Shown here: in pieces, positions 43,779 through 52,318 of the stretch
How positions within the stretch are numbered: position 1 is the first letter of the stretch
Layout of the letters: every line of letters starts with the position of its first letter
From: Cytobacillus oceanisediminis 2691
Lineage (GTDB): Bacteria; Bacillota; Bacilli; Bacillales; Cytobacillaceae
Length of the DNA: 64,000 nt
Assembly (NCBI RefSeq): GCF_000294775.2
Contig: NZ_CP015506.1
Location: 3,447,501-3,511,500 of the forward strand
Direction: 5' to 3'
Notes under the pieces: generated by a model
What the model saw: only the letters and a program-made list of their open reading frames with translations
What the model was told of the DNA's origin: nothing
Database searches by the model: none
Program-made: the position numbers and the translations under genes

Positions 43779-43825
43779 TGAAAACGATTATCACCTATCT
43801 TCATTTTAATTGATAATGATTATCA
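43779..43825 (-). promoter_or_regulatory. tandem Fur boxes
   Basis: TGATAATGATTATCA at 43811-43825 is a perfect Bacillus 7-1-7 Fur box (TGATAATNATTATCA). A second one, TGAAAACGATTATCA at 43779-43793, matches 13 of 15. Centres are 32 bases apart. The only gene they can control is the minus-strand nuclease-like gene starting at 43743; the neighbour on the other side ends toward them. Confidence 0.88.
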
Positions 43826-43849
43826 AAATCAATATGTTTTATAAAATAA

Positions 43850-43882
43850 ATAAAAAACACCTCCAGCTTGAAGACGTCTCCT
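43850..43882 (-). terminator. terminator of the degU-like remnant
   Basis: ACGTCTTC/GGAGGTGT hairpin with wobble pairs, then TTTTTT on the minus strand. Confidence 0.55.
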
Positions 43883-44217
43883 TATGTGTATGACTCATCC
43901 TGCTTTTCATAAGGAGAGATCATCTCTTTATCCAGGCACCCTCGTGACATAATTCTCATCATCATAAAAAAATAAACTAATGACTGTATTCATTCAGCTT
44001 ATCCACTGCTTAGATTCCATTCATAATAGGCATATCGAATATTCATAATCATAACGTCAGGCCTATAATTCTTATCAATTATGAGAGCATCACGGCCATT
44101 TTCCCCTTCAGCAGCTGCTTCAAGGTCCTCTTCCATTTCCAGTATCCGTTTGACCCCTTCTCTGAAGAGCTTATGATCATCTGCAATCGCAATTTTTATC
44201 GCCATTTCTCTGTTCAC
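43883..44217 (-). pseudogene. DegU-like response regulator remnant
   Basis: The ORF at 43999-44217 encodes a receiver N-terminus close to DegU (IAIADDHKLFREGVKRILEM, then PDVMIMNI, where the phospho-Asp is now Asn), then ends. Downstream on the same strand, DDENYVTR (near 43945) and LDKEM in a shifted frame are recognisable fragments of the DegU receiver end (DDENYVT...LLKEM). The DNA-binding domain is gone. A terminator hairpin follows at about 43850-43882. Multiple deletions rule out function. Confidence 0.75.
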
Positions 44218-44311
44218 CTGCCCGGATGTATTCTGAATCTACCAACCTATTTTATAAAATTTTTTACAAAGAATAATTTCAAATATGAGGCTTGGTGTTT
44301 CACTATAAAAA

Positions 44312-44341
44312 TTTGATGGATGCCCCCAGACACCCATCAAA
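44312..44341. promoter_or_regulatory. inverted repeat upstream of the molybdopterin oxidoreductase
   Basis: TTTGATGG (44312-44319) and CCATCAAA (44334-44341) are perfect 8-bp arms around a C-rich loop, 55-80 bases upstream of the oxidoreductase start. It could be an operator or, on the minus strand where TTTTTA follows, a terminator. Confidence 0.4.
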
Positions 44342-44394
44342 TAATCTGAATTTTATGTTATGATCGAAATACTATGATGAAGGAGTATGTGGAC

Positions 44395-46443
44395 ATGAAC
44401 TCTTACAGCAAAACATTAAATGGTGTTTTCCCATCCGTTTGCTCCCTGGATTGCCCCGATCAATGCGGCCTTCTCATTCATAAAAAAGAAGGAAGAATCG
44501 TAAAAGTTGAAGGAGATCCCAATCACCCCGTAACACAGGGGAATATATGCAATAAGGTCCGCAGCATGCCTTCAAGGATCTATGATAAGGATCGCCTAAA
44601 ATATCCAATGAAGCGTACTGGCACCAAAGGTGATGGTCATTTTGAACGGATTGGGTGGAAAGAGGCGATAGACACAATTACCTCGAGATGGAAGGAGCTA
44701 ATTGTCAATAATGGCCCTGAAAGCATCCTGCCATATAGTTTCTACGGAAATATGGGCAGATTAAACGCAGAAGGAATGGACCGCCGTTTCTTCCATAAAG
44801 TCGGAGCATCACGCCTTGAGAGGACGATTTGCCAATCTGCCGGTACAGCTGGATATACGTACACAATGGGCGGTAGCTTTGGAATAGATCCAGAAGATAC
44901 CATCCATTCAAAGCTCATTATTCTATGGGGCATTAATGCAGTCAGCACGAACATGCATCAAATGATTCTCGCACAAAAAGCAAGAAAGAGCGGTGCGAAA
45001 ATCGTTGTGATTGATGTCCATAAAAACCAGACTGGAAAAATGGCCGACTGGTTTATACCGATTACTCCCGGCACTGATGCTGCTCTGGCCCTTGGCATGA
45101 TGCATGTCTTGTTTGCCGAAAATCTGGCGGACGAGAACTTTCTGAAAAAGTATACGGTTGGCCACCAGGAACTTCGTGAACATGTGAAGGAGTATGATCC
45201 TGAAACAGTAGCCGGCATAACAGGTGTGCCCAAAGATGATATTTTGAAATTAGCCCGTATGTATGGAAAGACTTCCCCTGCTTTTATCCGAATCGGCAAC
45301 GGGCCACAGCATCACGACAATGGCGGAATGTGCATCCGCACCATTTCATGTCTTCCTGCAATTACAGGACACTGGCTCTTAAAGGGCGGCGGTGCCATCA
45401 AGGGAAACTCCGGCTATCTTGCTTTTAATAATGGAGCCCTTCAAAGGCCTGACCTCCTGCACAAAAAGGATACACGCATCATTAATATGAATCAGATCGG
45501 TTCGGCACTCCTTGAACTGGAAAAACCGATTAAATCTATGTATGTCTATGGAACCAACCCTGCTGTTGTTGCACCAGAGGGGAATAAAGTCCGTCAAGGG
45601 CTGCAGAGGGAGGATTTGTTCCTTGTTGTCCATGATCTGTTCTTAACCGAAACGGCCAAGTATGCCGATATTGTTCTGCCGGCAGCTTCTTCTTTTGAGA
45701 ATACGGACATCTATTCATCCTATTGGCACCACTACATGCAAATTCAGGAGCCAGTCATAGAACCATACGGCGAGTCAAAATCCAATGTCGAAGTGTTTCG
45801 GCTTCTTGCAGAAGGAATGGGCTTTCATGATGCCGTATTTAAAGAAACAGAAGAAGAAATGATTGATGCCGCACTAGATTTTCCAGCTAACCCCCTAATC
45901 AAAGAAATCAATGCTGAATCTCTGAAGAAAAACAAGTTTATCAAAGCGAGGGTAAAACCGCTTTTTCCTGGCAGGCTGCCTACGCCTAGTGGAAAAATAG
46001 AATTATACTCGCAGAGAATGAAAGATGATGGGTATCCTCCTCTGCCGGCATACATACCGCTGAAGGAAGAAAATAAATTCCCTTTTCTGTTTGTGCCTGC
46101 ACCGAACCATAACTTTTTGAATTCAACTTTTTCAAATAATACAAAACATGCAGCGATGGAGAAGGAACCGCGTCTTCACATAAATACAAGGGATGCTGCA
46201 AATGCTGAAATTAAAGATGGTGACTTGGTTCGTATTTGGAATGAACGAGGAGAATGCGAACTCAAAGCGGCTGTCGGAGAACTTGTCCTTCCTGGTACAG
46301 TTGTTTCACAGGGGTTATGGGCTGACGCCCCAGGAACAAAACATCTGGTCAATTCGCTGACTCCGGACCGGCTTTCCGATATGGGCGGCGGTGCCGTGTT
46401 CTTTTCAGGCCGGGTAAATGTTTCGAAATTCAGGAAAGAATAA
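44395..46443 (+). CDS. molybdopterin oxidoreductase (YoaE-like)
   Basis: A 682-residue molybdenum enzyme of the DMSO-reductase family, similar in size to B. subtilis YoaE. Four N-terminal cysteines (C16-X3-C20-X3-C24-X27-C52) bind a 4Fe-4S cluster. RTICQSAGTAGYTYTMGG holds a Cys that may coordinate molybdenum. The C-terminal molydopterin-dinucleotide-binding domain (PRLHINTRDAANAEIKDGDL, VVSQGLWADAPG) is complete. No partner electron-transfer subunit is adjacent. ATG at 44395 follows AAGGAG; the seven earlier codons are not used. A strong terminator follows. Confidence 0.92.
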   Translation: MNSYSKTLNGVFPSVCSLDCPDQCGLLIHKKEGRIVKVEGDPNHPVTQGNICNKVRSMPSRIYDKDRLKYPMKRTGTKGDGHFERIGWKEAIDTITSRWKELIVNNGPESILPYSFYGNMGRLNAEGMDRRFFHKVGASRLERTICQSAGTAGYTYTMGGSFGIDPEDTIHSKLIILWGINAVSTNMHQMILAQKARKSGAKIVVIDVHKNQTGKMADWFIPITPGTDAALALGMMHVLFAENLADENFLKKYTVGHQELREHVKEYDPETVAGITGVPKDDILKLARMYGKTSPAFIRIGNGPQHHDNGGMCIRTISCLPAITGHWLLKGGGAIKGNSGYLAFNNGALQRPDLLHKKDTRIINMNQIGSALLELEKPIKSMYVYGTNPAVVAPEGNKVRQGLQREDLFLVVHDLFLTETAKYADIVLPAASSFENTDIYSSYWHHYMQIQEPVIEPYGESKSNVEVFRLLAEGMGFHDAVFKETEEEMIDAALDFPANPLIKEINAESLKKNKFIKARVKPLFPGRLPTPSGKIELYSQRMKDDGYPPLPAYIPLKEENKFPFLFVPAPNHNFLNSTFSNNTKHAAMEKEPRLHINTRDAANAEIKDGDLVRIWNERGECELKAAVGELVLPGTVVSQGLWADAPGTKHLVNSLTPDRLSDMGGGAVFFSGRVNVSKFRKE

Positions 46444-46471
46444 CCCCTGCAAAAAATGCAGGGGTTTTTGT
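46442..46471 (+). terminator. terminator after the molybdopterin oxidoreductase
   Basis: CCCCTGC/GCAGGGG stem, then TTTTTG. Confidence 0.92.
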
Positions 46472-46473
46472 TT

Positions 46474-47007
46474 CTATGAAGCATTGTTAGTCTTAACATC
46501 AAAATCTTCTATGAATGAATCAATATCCGGTTTATTTTTCAGTACAATGACTTTTTTACCTTCTGCTGCAAATCTGTCAAGCCGTTCAGCCATTTTCTTT
46601 TTGCGGGTTCTGTATGTTGTCAGTATGAATTTAATAAATTTCCAGTCCATTTTCTCCTTGCACCCGGCTGCCATATCCGGACGTGTTTTACCAAGATTGG
46701 TCAGCCACCTCTTTAATACCCTGTACAGGCAGAGATACAGGGGAAGTTCCAGATATATAACTGTATCACAAGCAGCTGCCCTGATTTCAAAAGTATTGCT
46801 GTAATTGCCTTCAATAATCCACTGCTGTTTTTTCACAAGTTCACGCTGGGCATCCGAAAATTCCGAAAGTCGGCTTTCCACCCAGCCGGGCTTCCAGAAC
46901 ACAGCATCCAGATGATGTACCTCAATGCCTGTTTTTTCTCCCAACTTTCTGGCAAAGGTTGATTTTCCTGCGCCCGCTGAAATCCCAATCACCATAATTC
47001 TTCTCAA
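46474..47007 (-). CDS. P-loop kinase-like protein (topology modulation/FlaR type)
   Basis: A 177-residue P-loop NTPase of the adenylate-kinase-like group often called topology modulation protein or FlaR. Walker A is GISAGAGKSTFA (8-19); the lid-like segment has HHLDAVFWKPGW and IIEGNYSNTF. It likely phosphorylates a small molecule but the true substrate is unknown. TTG at 47007 follows AAGGGG; ATG four codons later is possible. Convergent with the oxidoreductase gene. Confidence 0.85.
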   Translation of the reverse strand: MRRIMVIGISAGAGKSTFARKLGEKTGIEVHHLDAVFWKPGWVESRLSEFSDAQRELVKKQQWIIEGNYSNTFEIRAAACDTVIYLELPLYLCLYRVLKRWLTNLGKTRPDMAAGCKEKMDWKFIKFILTTYRTRKKKMAERLDRFAAEGKKVIVLKNKPDIDSFIEDFDVKTNNAS

Positions 47008-47123
47008 ATAATCAGGCCCCTTTCAAAATGCTGATTGATGACTTAATCCGGAAAAAGAATAAGAACCACTTTAAAGGAAAAAATATCAACCATAGTCAAT
47101 AATCGTATAATGGAGGCAATCCA

Positions 47124-48143
47124 ATGCAAAAGAATAAGACACGTCTCACAGCCGCTGAAATTGCATCTTTGTGGACTTCCTATATGAATGACAGCATGGC
47201 TAAGTGCATTTTAGGGTTTATGCTTAAAGATCTCGATGACAAAGAAATTAAGGGAGTGGTCCAATACGCATATAATTTGACCACCACCCATTTAAAAAAA
47301 CTTGTCAAGTTTTTTCAGCAGAATGAGATGCCGGTGCCTAATGGTTTTTCTGATAACGACGTCATTATGTCTGCCCCATGGCTCTTTTCCGATATGTTCT
47401 GTTTAACGTATATTAACCATATGGCTCGGACAGGTCTTATTTCTTATGGCGGCTTTCTTTCCATGAGTTCAAGGGAAGACATGTGTGAATACTTTACAAA
47501 TGGGCTTCATGAAACTTCCGTTTTATATAATAAATCAACCCGGATTGCCCTCAGCAAAGGCCTGCTTGCAAGGCACCCTTATATTGAAACTCCGGATGTG
47601 ACTGAATATATAGATAGCAAAAATTATTTAAGCGGGCTGAATCCTTTGGCGAATAAAAGGCCGTTAAATGCAATAGAAATATCTCATTTGTATATGAATG
47701 TCATGACCAATGCCATGGGGGTAAACTTAAGCCTCAGTTTTGCTCAGACCTCATCGACAAAAGAGGTCTCAGATTTTATGCTTAGAGGTGCAGAAATAGC
47801 CAACAAACATATTAAAATCTTCTCAGATATTCTGCTGCAAAATGATATTCCAACACCCCGTCTGCCTGATGTCAGTGTCAGCAATTCGGTTACACAGACT
47901 TTTTCAGATAAGCTGATCATGTTCCATATGAGTTTAATAAGTGCAGCAGGAACCGGAAATTATGCTACGGCAGCAGCTGCCAGCCAGCGCAGCGACCTGG
48001 CCATTAATTATGAACGCTTGTCCATTGAGATTGCCAAATATGCCAAAACGGGAGCAGACATTATGATTAAACATCATTGGATGGAAAAGCCGCCCGGCAC
48101 AAAAGACCGAAAAAAATTGGCCCAGAATAAAAACGGATCATAA
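47124..48143 (+). CDS. DUF3231 family protein (duplicated ferritin-like domain)
   Basis: A 339-residue protein built from two homologous halves: residues about 8-165 and 180-325, each starting L(T/N)A(A/I)EI(A/S)xL(W/Y)xxYMN and containing a KCILGFMLK/GVNLSLSFA helix and later H/E residues. The fold is a four-helix ferritin-like bundle. DUF3231 proteins are frequent in Bacillus and of unknown function. GGAGG stands before ATG at 47124 and TATAAT lies 15 bases further upstream. Confidence 0.85.
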   Translation: MQKNKTRLTAAEIASLWTSYMNDSMAKCILGFMLKDLDDKEIKGVVQYAYNLTTTHLKKLVKFFQQNEMPVPNGFSDNDVIMSAPWLFSDMFCLTYINHMARTGLISYGGFLSMSSREDMCEYFTNGLHETSVLYNKSTRIALSKGLLARHPYIETPDVTEYIDSKNYLSGLNPLANKRPLNAIEISHLYMNVMTNAMGVNLSLSFAQTSSTKEVSDFMLRGAEIANKHIKIFSDILLQNDIPTPRLPDVSVSNSVTQTFSDKLIMFHMSLISAAGTGNYATAAAASQRSDLAINYERLSIEIAKYAKTGADIMIKHHWMEKPPGTKDRKKLAQNKNGS

Positions 48144-48145
48144 TG

Positions 48146-48170
48146 GAAAAAGGAGCAGTCATGCTCTATT
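48146..48170 (-). terminator. short terminator after the Nudix gene
   Basis: GAGCATGACTGCTC hairpin then CTTTTT on the minus strand, just past the stop at 48181. Confidence 0.55.
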
Positions 48171-48180
48171 TCGTTTTGGT

Positions 48181-48684
48181 TCATAAAATGGAGGAGCTCC
48201 TTTTCATTGCTGAGTTTAAAGCCTCAGCAAGTGTTTCATGCCATCCCTTGCAAAACTCAGTTATTTGCAGAGGATCGACCAGCTTCCTTTCTGATGACTC
48301 ATACCGGGCTTCAAAGTCATACATTCTTTCTATTTCCATATGATAAAAAACCTGATAGCCTATTTTGGGATATACGCTGCTTTCAGTCCACTGCAGATTC
48401 TCGCTATGGTCTACGATAATATATCCCAATTGTGTGCACTGCCCTTCGGCATAGCCTTCTTCCATGGCTTCTCTCTTAAAACATTGCTTCGGGCTTTCAC
48501 CCTTTTCTATGTGGCCGCCGGGAATATCCCACCCCCGGTTCTGCAAATTCACTAATAAAACCTTTCCCTCTAAAAAGCAAAACCCATGAGCGCTCGTAAT
48601 AAATTCTCTCTCCGGAAGATAGGCTGCCTCCTTCCAGGTTAATTTTATCCTTGCTCCGCCCCAATCCACGTAAGCAGCAGTCAT
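48181..48684 (-). CDS. Nudix hydrolase
   Basis: A 167-residue Nudix enzyme. The box GGHIEKGESPKQCFKREAMEEG (Gly, Glu, REAMEEG) is intact except for Ala in the REV position, which is tolerated. N-terminal SAHGFCFLEGKVLLVNLQNR and WDIPGG are the typical strands. The C-terminal 60 residues are specific to this subgroup. ATG at 48684 is chosen because GAGGTAAATAT lies before it. Single gene, divergent from YitT. Confidence 0.88.
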   Translation of the reverse strand: MTAAYVDWGGARIKLTWKEAAYLPEREFITSAHGFCFLEGKVLLVNLQNRGWDIPGGHIEKGESPKQCFKREAMEEGYAEGQCTQLGYIIVDHSENLQWTESSVYPKIGYQVFYHMEIERMYDFEARYESSERKLVDPLQITEFCKGWHETLAEALNSAMKRSSSIL

Positions 48685-48790
48685 ATATTTACCTCGCTTT
48701 TTTTTAATCCAATTAATTACATTCAACGCTTCCCGTATTATTTCCTTTTTTGCAGCTAAGTGGTTCCTGCTTAAAGATTTTTCTATATAA

Positions 48791-48800
48791 GTGCTATAAT
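48791..48800 (+). promoter_or_regulatory. extended -10 promoter of the YitT gene
   Basis: GTGCTATAAT is an extended -10 (TGN-TATAAT) about 35 bases before the YitT start; only a weak -35 (TTAAAG at 48771) is visible. Confidence 0.5.
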
Positions 48801-48834
48801 ATGAAAGTATTTAAAAAAGAAGGGCTTGATCATA

Positions 48835-49701
48835 TTGGCAATGACAAAGAAAAAACGGGTAATAAAAGAGATAAGGCAGCTCATCATGATTACGCTAGGT
48901 GCGGTGATTGCAGCGGCAGGACTTGAGTTTTTCCTTGTTCCCAATAATATTCTCGATGGCGGGGTTATCGGTCTTTCCATTATCGCTGCTGAACTGACCG
49001 GGTTAACCATGAGTATATTCCTGATTGTTTTAAATCTGCCATTTCTCTATATTGGCTTCCGTAAAATAGGAATGAAATTTACGATACATACGTTATACGG
49101 TGTTATTGTTTTATCTGCCAGTACCGCTTATCTGCATCATTTTGAGCCGGTAACCAATGATTTATTTTTAGCGACGGTCATTGGAGCTGTCATTCTCGGT
49201 ACAGGGGTCGGCCTTGTGATCAGGACTGGCGGAGCTTTGGACGGTTCAGAAATTATCGCCATCCTAGTCAGCAAGAAGCGCCCAGTGTCTGTCGGCCAAT
49301 TCATCATGATTGTCAACGTATTTATATTTATTCTTGCGGCCTTCCTCGTTTTCAGCTGGGAAACTGCCATGTACTCCATTATCACCTATTATATTGCATA
49401 TAAAATGATTGATATCGTTGTGGAAGGTATGGAAGAGCTGAAGTCGGTTACGATCATTTCCGATATGCCTGAAGAAATCTCTGCAGAGCTTATGAAGCAA
49501 TTAGGGCGGGGGATGACCTATATTCAGGGCCAGGGTGTTTTTACCGGGGAGCCGAAAAAAATCATTTATACCATCGTAACACGGATTGAATTATCTACGC
49601 TCCGTTCGATTGTGGAAGATATCGATCCGAATGCATTAGTGGCTATAGAAAATATTGCCGATGTCAGCGGCAGCAACTTTGACAAAGGCACAGCTCATTA
49701 A
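48835..49701 (+). CDS. YitT family membrane protein
   Basis: A 288-residue YitT/YpjC-type protein: five membrane helices in the first 170 residues (ITLGAVIAAAGLEFFLVPNN, GGVIGLSIIAAELTG, RTGGALDGSEIIAILVSKK) and the C-terminal cytoplasmic DUF2179 domain (MTYIQGQGVFTGEPKKIIYT), which has a small-ligand-binding ferredoxin-like fold. Function unproven; a transporter role has been proposed. TTG at 48835 fits the AAGAAGGG site; ATG at 48841 is two codons in. Confidence 0.9.
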   Translation: MAMTKKKRVIKEIRQLIMITLGAVIAAAGLEFFLVPNNILDGGVIGLSIIAAELTGLTMSIFLIVLNLPFLYIGFRKIGMKFTIHTLYGVIVLSASTAYLHHFEPVTNDLFLATVIGAVILGTGVGLVIRTGGALDGSEIIAILVSKKRPVSVGQFIMIVNVFIFILAAFLVFSWETAMYSIITYYIAYKMIDIVVEGMEELKSVTIISDMPEEISAELMKQLGRGMTYIQGQGVFTGEPKKIIYTIVTRIELSTLRSIVEDIDPNALVAIENIADVSGSNFDKGTAH

Positions 49702-49710
49702 TTGTGAAAT

Positions 49711-49753
49711 GAAGAAAGCAGCCTCCTGCACAATAGGAGACTGCTTTCTTTGT
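49711..49753. terminator. bidirectional terminator between YitT and ZIP genes
   Basis: GAAAGCAGCCTCCT/AGGAGACTGCTTTC, a long stem with T on the plus strand, in a convergent gap. Confidence 0.85.
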
Positions 49754-50562
49754 TATAAAAACAGCAGCAAGCTGAGCGCCATGACGGCCATTCCTGCCAC
49801 AAGTCCATAAATGGAAGTATGGGCTTCATCATACTTCTTGGCAGCCGGCAATAATTCATCTAGAGAAATGAACACCATTATTCCGGCAACTGCAGCAAAA
49901 ATGACTCCAAACATTACATCGTTTAAATATGGCATTAAAATCAAGTATGCGACAAATGCGCCAATTGGCTCTGAGAGCCCTGATAAAAATGAGAGCTTAA
50001 AAGCCTTCTTCTTGCTCCCAGTGGCATAATAGACAGGAACTGAGACAGCAATCCCCTCTGGGATATTATGGATCGCGATAGCCGCCGCAATGGCGATTCC
50101 AAGCGATGGGTCCTGAAGTGCAGATGTAAAAGTTGCAATTCCTTCCGGGAAGTTATGAATCGCAATCGCCAAAGCGGCAAAGGTCCCCATTTTTAAGAGG
50201 GCCGGATCTTCGACAACCTTGCCTGCATCATTCATCTCTTCAACTGTTCTTACTTCATGCGGGTTATCCTTTTTAGGAATAAACCGATCTATTAGTGCAA
50301 TAAGGACTATCCCCCCAAAAAAACCTCCAACTGTTGCCCAATTGCCGTTTACTTGACCTAATGCTCCTACAAGTGCATCTTTTGCTTTTACAAATATTTC
50401 AATCATGGAGACATAAATCATTACACCTGCCGAAAATCCAAGTGCCAATGATAAAAACTTCGTATTCGTTCTAGAAGTAAAAAAAGCCATTAAACTGCCA
50501 ATACCTGTCGCTAAGCCGGCAAACAATGTGAGACCTAATGCAAATAATACTTCCTGCGACAT
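49753..50562 (-). CDS. ZIP family metal transporter (ZupT-like)
   Basis: A 269-residue ZIP transporter with eight helices. The metal-binding helix motifs HNFPEGIATF and HNIPEGIAVS (TM4, TM5) are intact. It moves divalent cations such as zinc, manganese or iron across the membrane. ATG at 50562 with GGAGAGAGTGAA before it is used; 13 codons upstream lack a site. Two dyads resembling manganese-regulator (MntR) sites lie 30-50 and about 110-125 bases upstream of the start. Confidence 0.92.
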   Translation of the reverse strand: MSQEVLFALGLTLFAGLATGIGSLMAFFTSRTNTKFLSLALGFSAGVMIYVSMIEIFVKAKDALVGALGQVNGNWATVGGFFGGIVLIALIDRFIPKKDNPHEVRTVEEMNDAGKVVEDPALLKMGTFAALAIAIHNFPEGIATFTSALQDPSLGIAIAAAIAIHNIPEGIAVSVPVYYATGSKKKAFKLSFLSGLSEPIGAFVAYLILMPYLNDVMFGVIFAAVAGIMVFISLDELLPAAKKYDEAHTSIYGLVAGMAVMALSLLLFL

Positions 50563-50591
50563 TTCACTCTCTCCTTTTTCACTGTTGCCAA

Positions 50592-50690
50592 AAAGTTTCA
50601 CTAGGGCAACTTTTGCGTTAAAAAAATATATATCCTAGATTACTAAAAGTATATGCGCCTAACTTAAAAAGTTTACTTTGGTAAACATTT
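50592..50690 (-). promoter_or_regulatory. two MntR-like dyads upstream of the ZIP gene
   Basis: The first dyad has arms AAAGTT and AACTTT around TCACTAGGGC (50592-50613). The second is GTTTACTTTGGTAAAC (50671-50686), also flanked by AAA and ATTTT. They share the plan AAAGTTTNACTNNGGNAAAC. B. subtilis MntR boxes have a similar GTTTGC..GGGAAAC character. Assignment to MntR is inference. Confidence 0.5.
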
Positions 50691-50787
50691 TATCTCCAAC
50701 GCAAACCAAAAGCAATAAAAATGACTCTGCAATTCTTTTTTCTTCAATATTATAAGAATGATTGAGGAAAATGTGCATTAAAAAATC

Positions 50788-50823
50788 AAAAAAACCTCCG
50801 CTACTTGCCACAGCGAAGATCAA
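50788..50823 (-). terminator. terminator of the glycosyltransferase gene, made of repeat sequence
   Basis: On the minus strand CTTCGCT/AGCGGAG forms a stem with loop GTGGCAAGT, then GTTTTTTT. The bases CCACAGCGAAGATCAA (50808-50823) equal the right end of the hairpin repeat at 18135-18150, and the stop codon of the gene lies inside this match. Confidence 0.75.
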
Positions 50824-52172
50824 TCCCAGACACGCTTTAACTTGAAAAGTTCCTGAAAGTATCCGCATACAGATATGGGCGACATAATCATTTGATAAAA
50901 AAGGATAAATGCAAAAAAACCTAATATATTTTTTCTTACTTTCAAATTAAGATTTTTAAAAACATAATGCTTTTGATACATATATAAGATACCGTAACTT
51001 AGAATTGTAAGCGGCAGGACAAATAAGGTCATTGGACCAACTACCCAGAAATAACCGAAGAATGCCAGCATTAATCCAGGGATCCAGAAGAAAGTATACA
51101 CCATGTCCAGATATGGCATAACAAGGTTAACGCCCGTTAAATATTTTGTGTAAATTTGGGGCTGATTCCATGGTTTAATTTCATTCAGGCCTTCAATCAT
51201 TCCCCTTGCCCACCTGGACCTTTGCTTTGCAAAGTGTGATAGATTGGAAGGAACATCCGTAAATGCTGCAGCCAGCGGCTCAAAATACACTTTCCATTCT
51301 TTCTGAAGAAGTCTCCATGTCAAGACAATATCTTCGCCAATGGCATCGGGCCAGCCATTTACCTGGCGGACGGAATTTGTTTTGTACAAACTGAAGGCCC
51401 CTTGAGCAACCAGTGTTCCCTGATATAACCCCTGCAGCCTCTTTATTGAAGCAATCCCCAGATAATAATCCCACTCCTGTATTTTAGTCAATAGGTTTTC
51501 ACGGCTATTGCGCACAAGCATGGAGCCTGCTACGGCACACACTTCTTCAGGACTGCTTTCCATGCGTGCCACTAAAAAGCGGACCGCTGAAGGATGAAGC
51601 AGGGTATCGGCATCAAGCGAGATAACATACTCTGTTGTCACATGCTGCAGCCCTTTGTTTAACGCATGGAATTTTCCCGGCTTAGATTCCTTTAAAACCT
51701 TGATTTCAAGGTTAAGCTCTTTTTGAGCCCTTACTAATTCACAATAGGTATTGTCTGAGGAACGATTGTCTATGACAATAGCTTTAATTTTGCCTTTATA
51801 ATCCTGGCTTGCCACATAGCTTAACGTCTGAAAGATTGTATTCTCTTCATTGAAGGCAGCTACCAGCAATGTCACTTCCTTATCAGGATCCGGATTTTTA
51901 AATGAAGGCTGCCTGTCCAAAAGCAGGCTCATCACCAGAAAGGCATTCATATAGCCAGGTAAATAGGCAATACCGCCAATAATAAGAATACTGATCGGGA
52001 GTGTGACAATTTCCGATAAGTCCTTCAGCCATGGCAGCGATAGATATATAGAAAAAGTCAGCCATACTGCTGAAGAGAGGTGGCTGAGTACAAACTTTTT
52101 ATTAATGGAGACATATAATTTTTTTCTTCCGTGTCTTGCTGCCGGCTCGATGGGTGTTAGACTTGGCTTCAT
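50820..52172 (-). CDS. family 2 glycosyltransferase (PgaC/IcaA-like, membrane)
   Basis: A 450-residue processive family 2 glycosyltransferase. Membrane helices flank the catalytic domain: two near 30-85, and four after 345. The catalytic aspartates are in AFNEEN...VIDNRSSDN, SLDADTLLHP and GEDIVLTW, and the QXXRW motif is QRSRWARG. Such enzymes make poly-beta-1,6-N-acetylglucosamine or hyaluronan-like polysaccharides. No icaB/icaD-like partner genes are adjacent. ATG at 52172 follows AAGGTGAGCC. A dyad operator lies directly upstream. Confidence 0.88.
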   Translation of the reverse strand: MKPSLTPIEPAARHGRKKLYVSINKKFVLSHLSSAVWLTFSIYLSLPWLKDLSEIVTLPISILIIGGIAYLPGYMNAFLVMSLLLDRQPSFKNPDPDKEVTLLVAAFNEENTIFQTLSYVASQDYKGKIKAIVIDNRSSDNTYCELVRAQKELNLEIKVLKESKPGKFHALNKGLQHVTTEYVISLDADTLLHPSAVRFLVARMESSPEEVCAVAGSMLVRNSRENLLTKIQEWDYYLGIASIKRLQGLYQGTLVAQGAFSLYKTNSVRQVNGWPDAIGEDIVLTWRLLQKEWKVYFEPLAAAFTDVPSNLSHFAKQRSRWARGMIEGLNEIKPWNQPQIYTKYLTGVNLVMPYLDMVYTFFWIPGLMLAFFGYFWVVGPMTLFVLPLTILSYGILYMYQKHYVFKNLNLKVRKNILGFFAFILFYQMIMSPISVCGYFQELFKLKRVWD

Positions 52173-52186
52173 AGGCTCACCTTCAA

Positions 52187-52217
52187 AATGATATACTTAA
52201 TTAAAAAATATATCATT
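52187..52217 (-). promoter_or_regulatory. dyad operator before the glycosyltransferase
   Basis: AATGATATA (52187-52195) and TATATCATT (52209-52217) are perfect 9-bp arms separated by 13 A/T-rich bases, 15-45 bases before the ATG at 52172. The repressor is unknown. Confidence 0.55.
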
Positions 52218-52318
52218 CTGAGAGTCAAGTAACCTGGTAAATAACACCAGATCTCCGGGCGGATGAATAAGTGTTTCTGCCTCATGGATCCGAGAGTATT
52301 TACATACTGGACTTCCTA

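Noticed and set aside
43999-44217. Functional single-domain response regulator
   Set aside because: The phospho-Asp is Asn, the receiver is cut short, and later DegU fragments follow in other frames.
48143-48343. 66-codon plus-strand frame after the DUF3231 gene
   Set aside because: Mostly antisense to the Nudix gene and without a family match.
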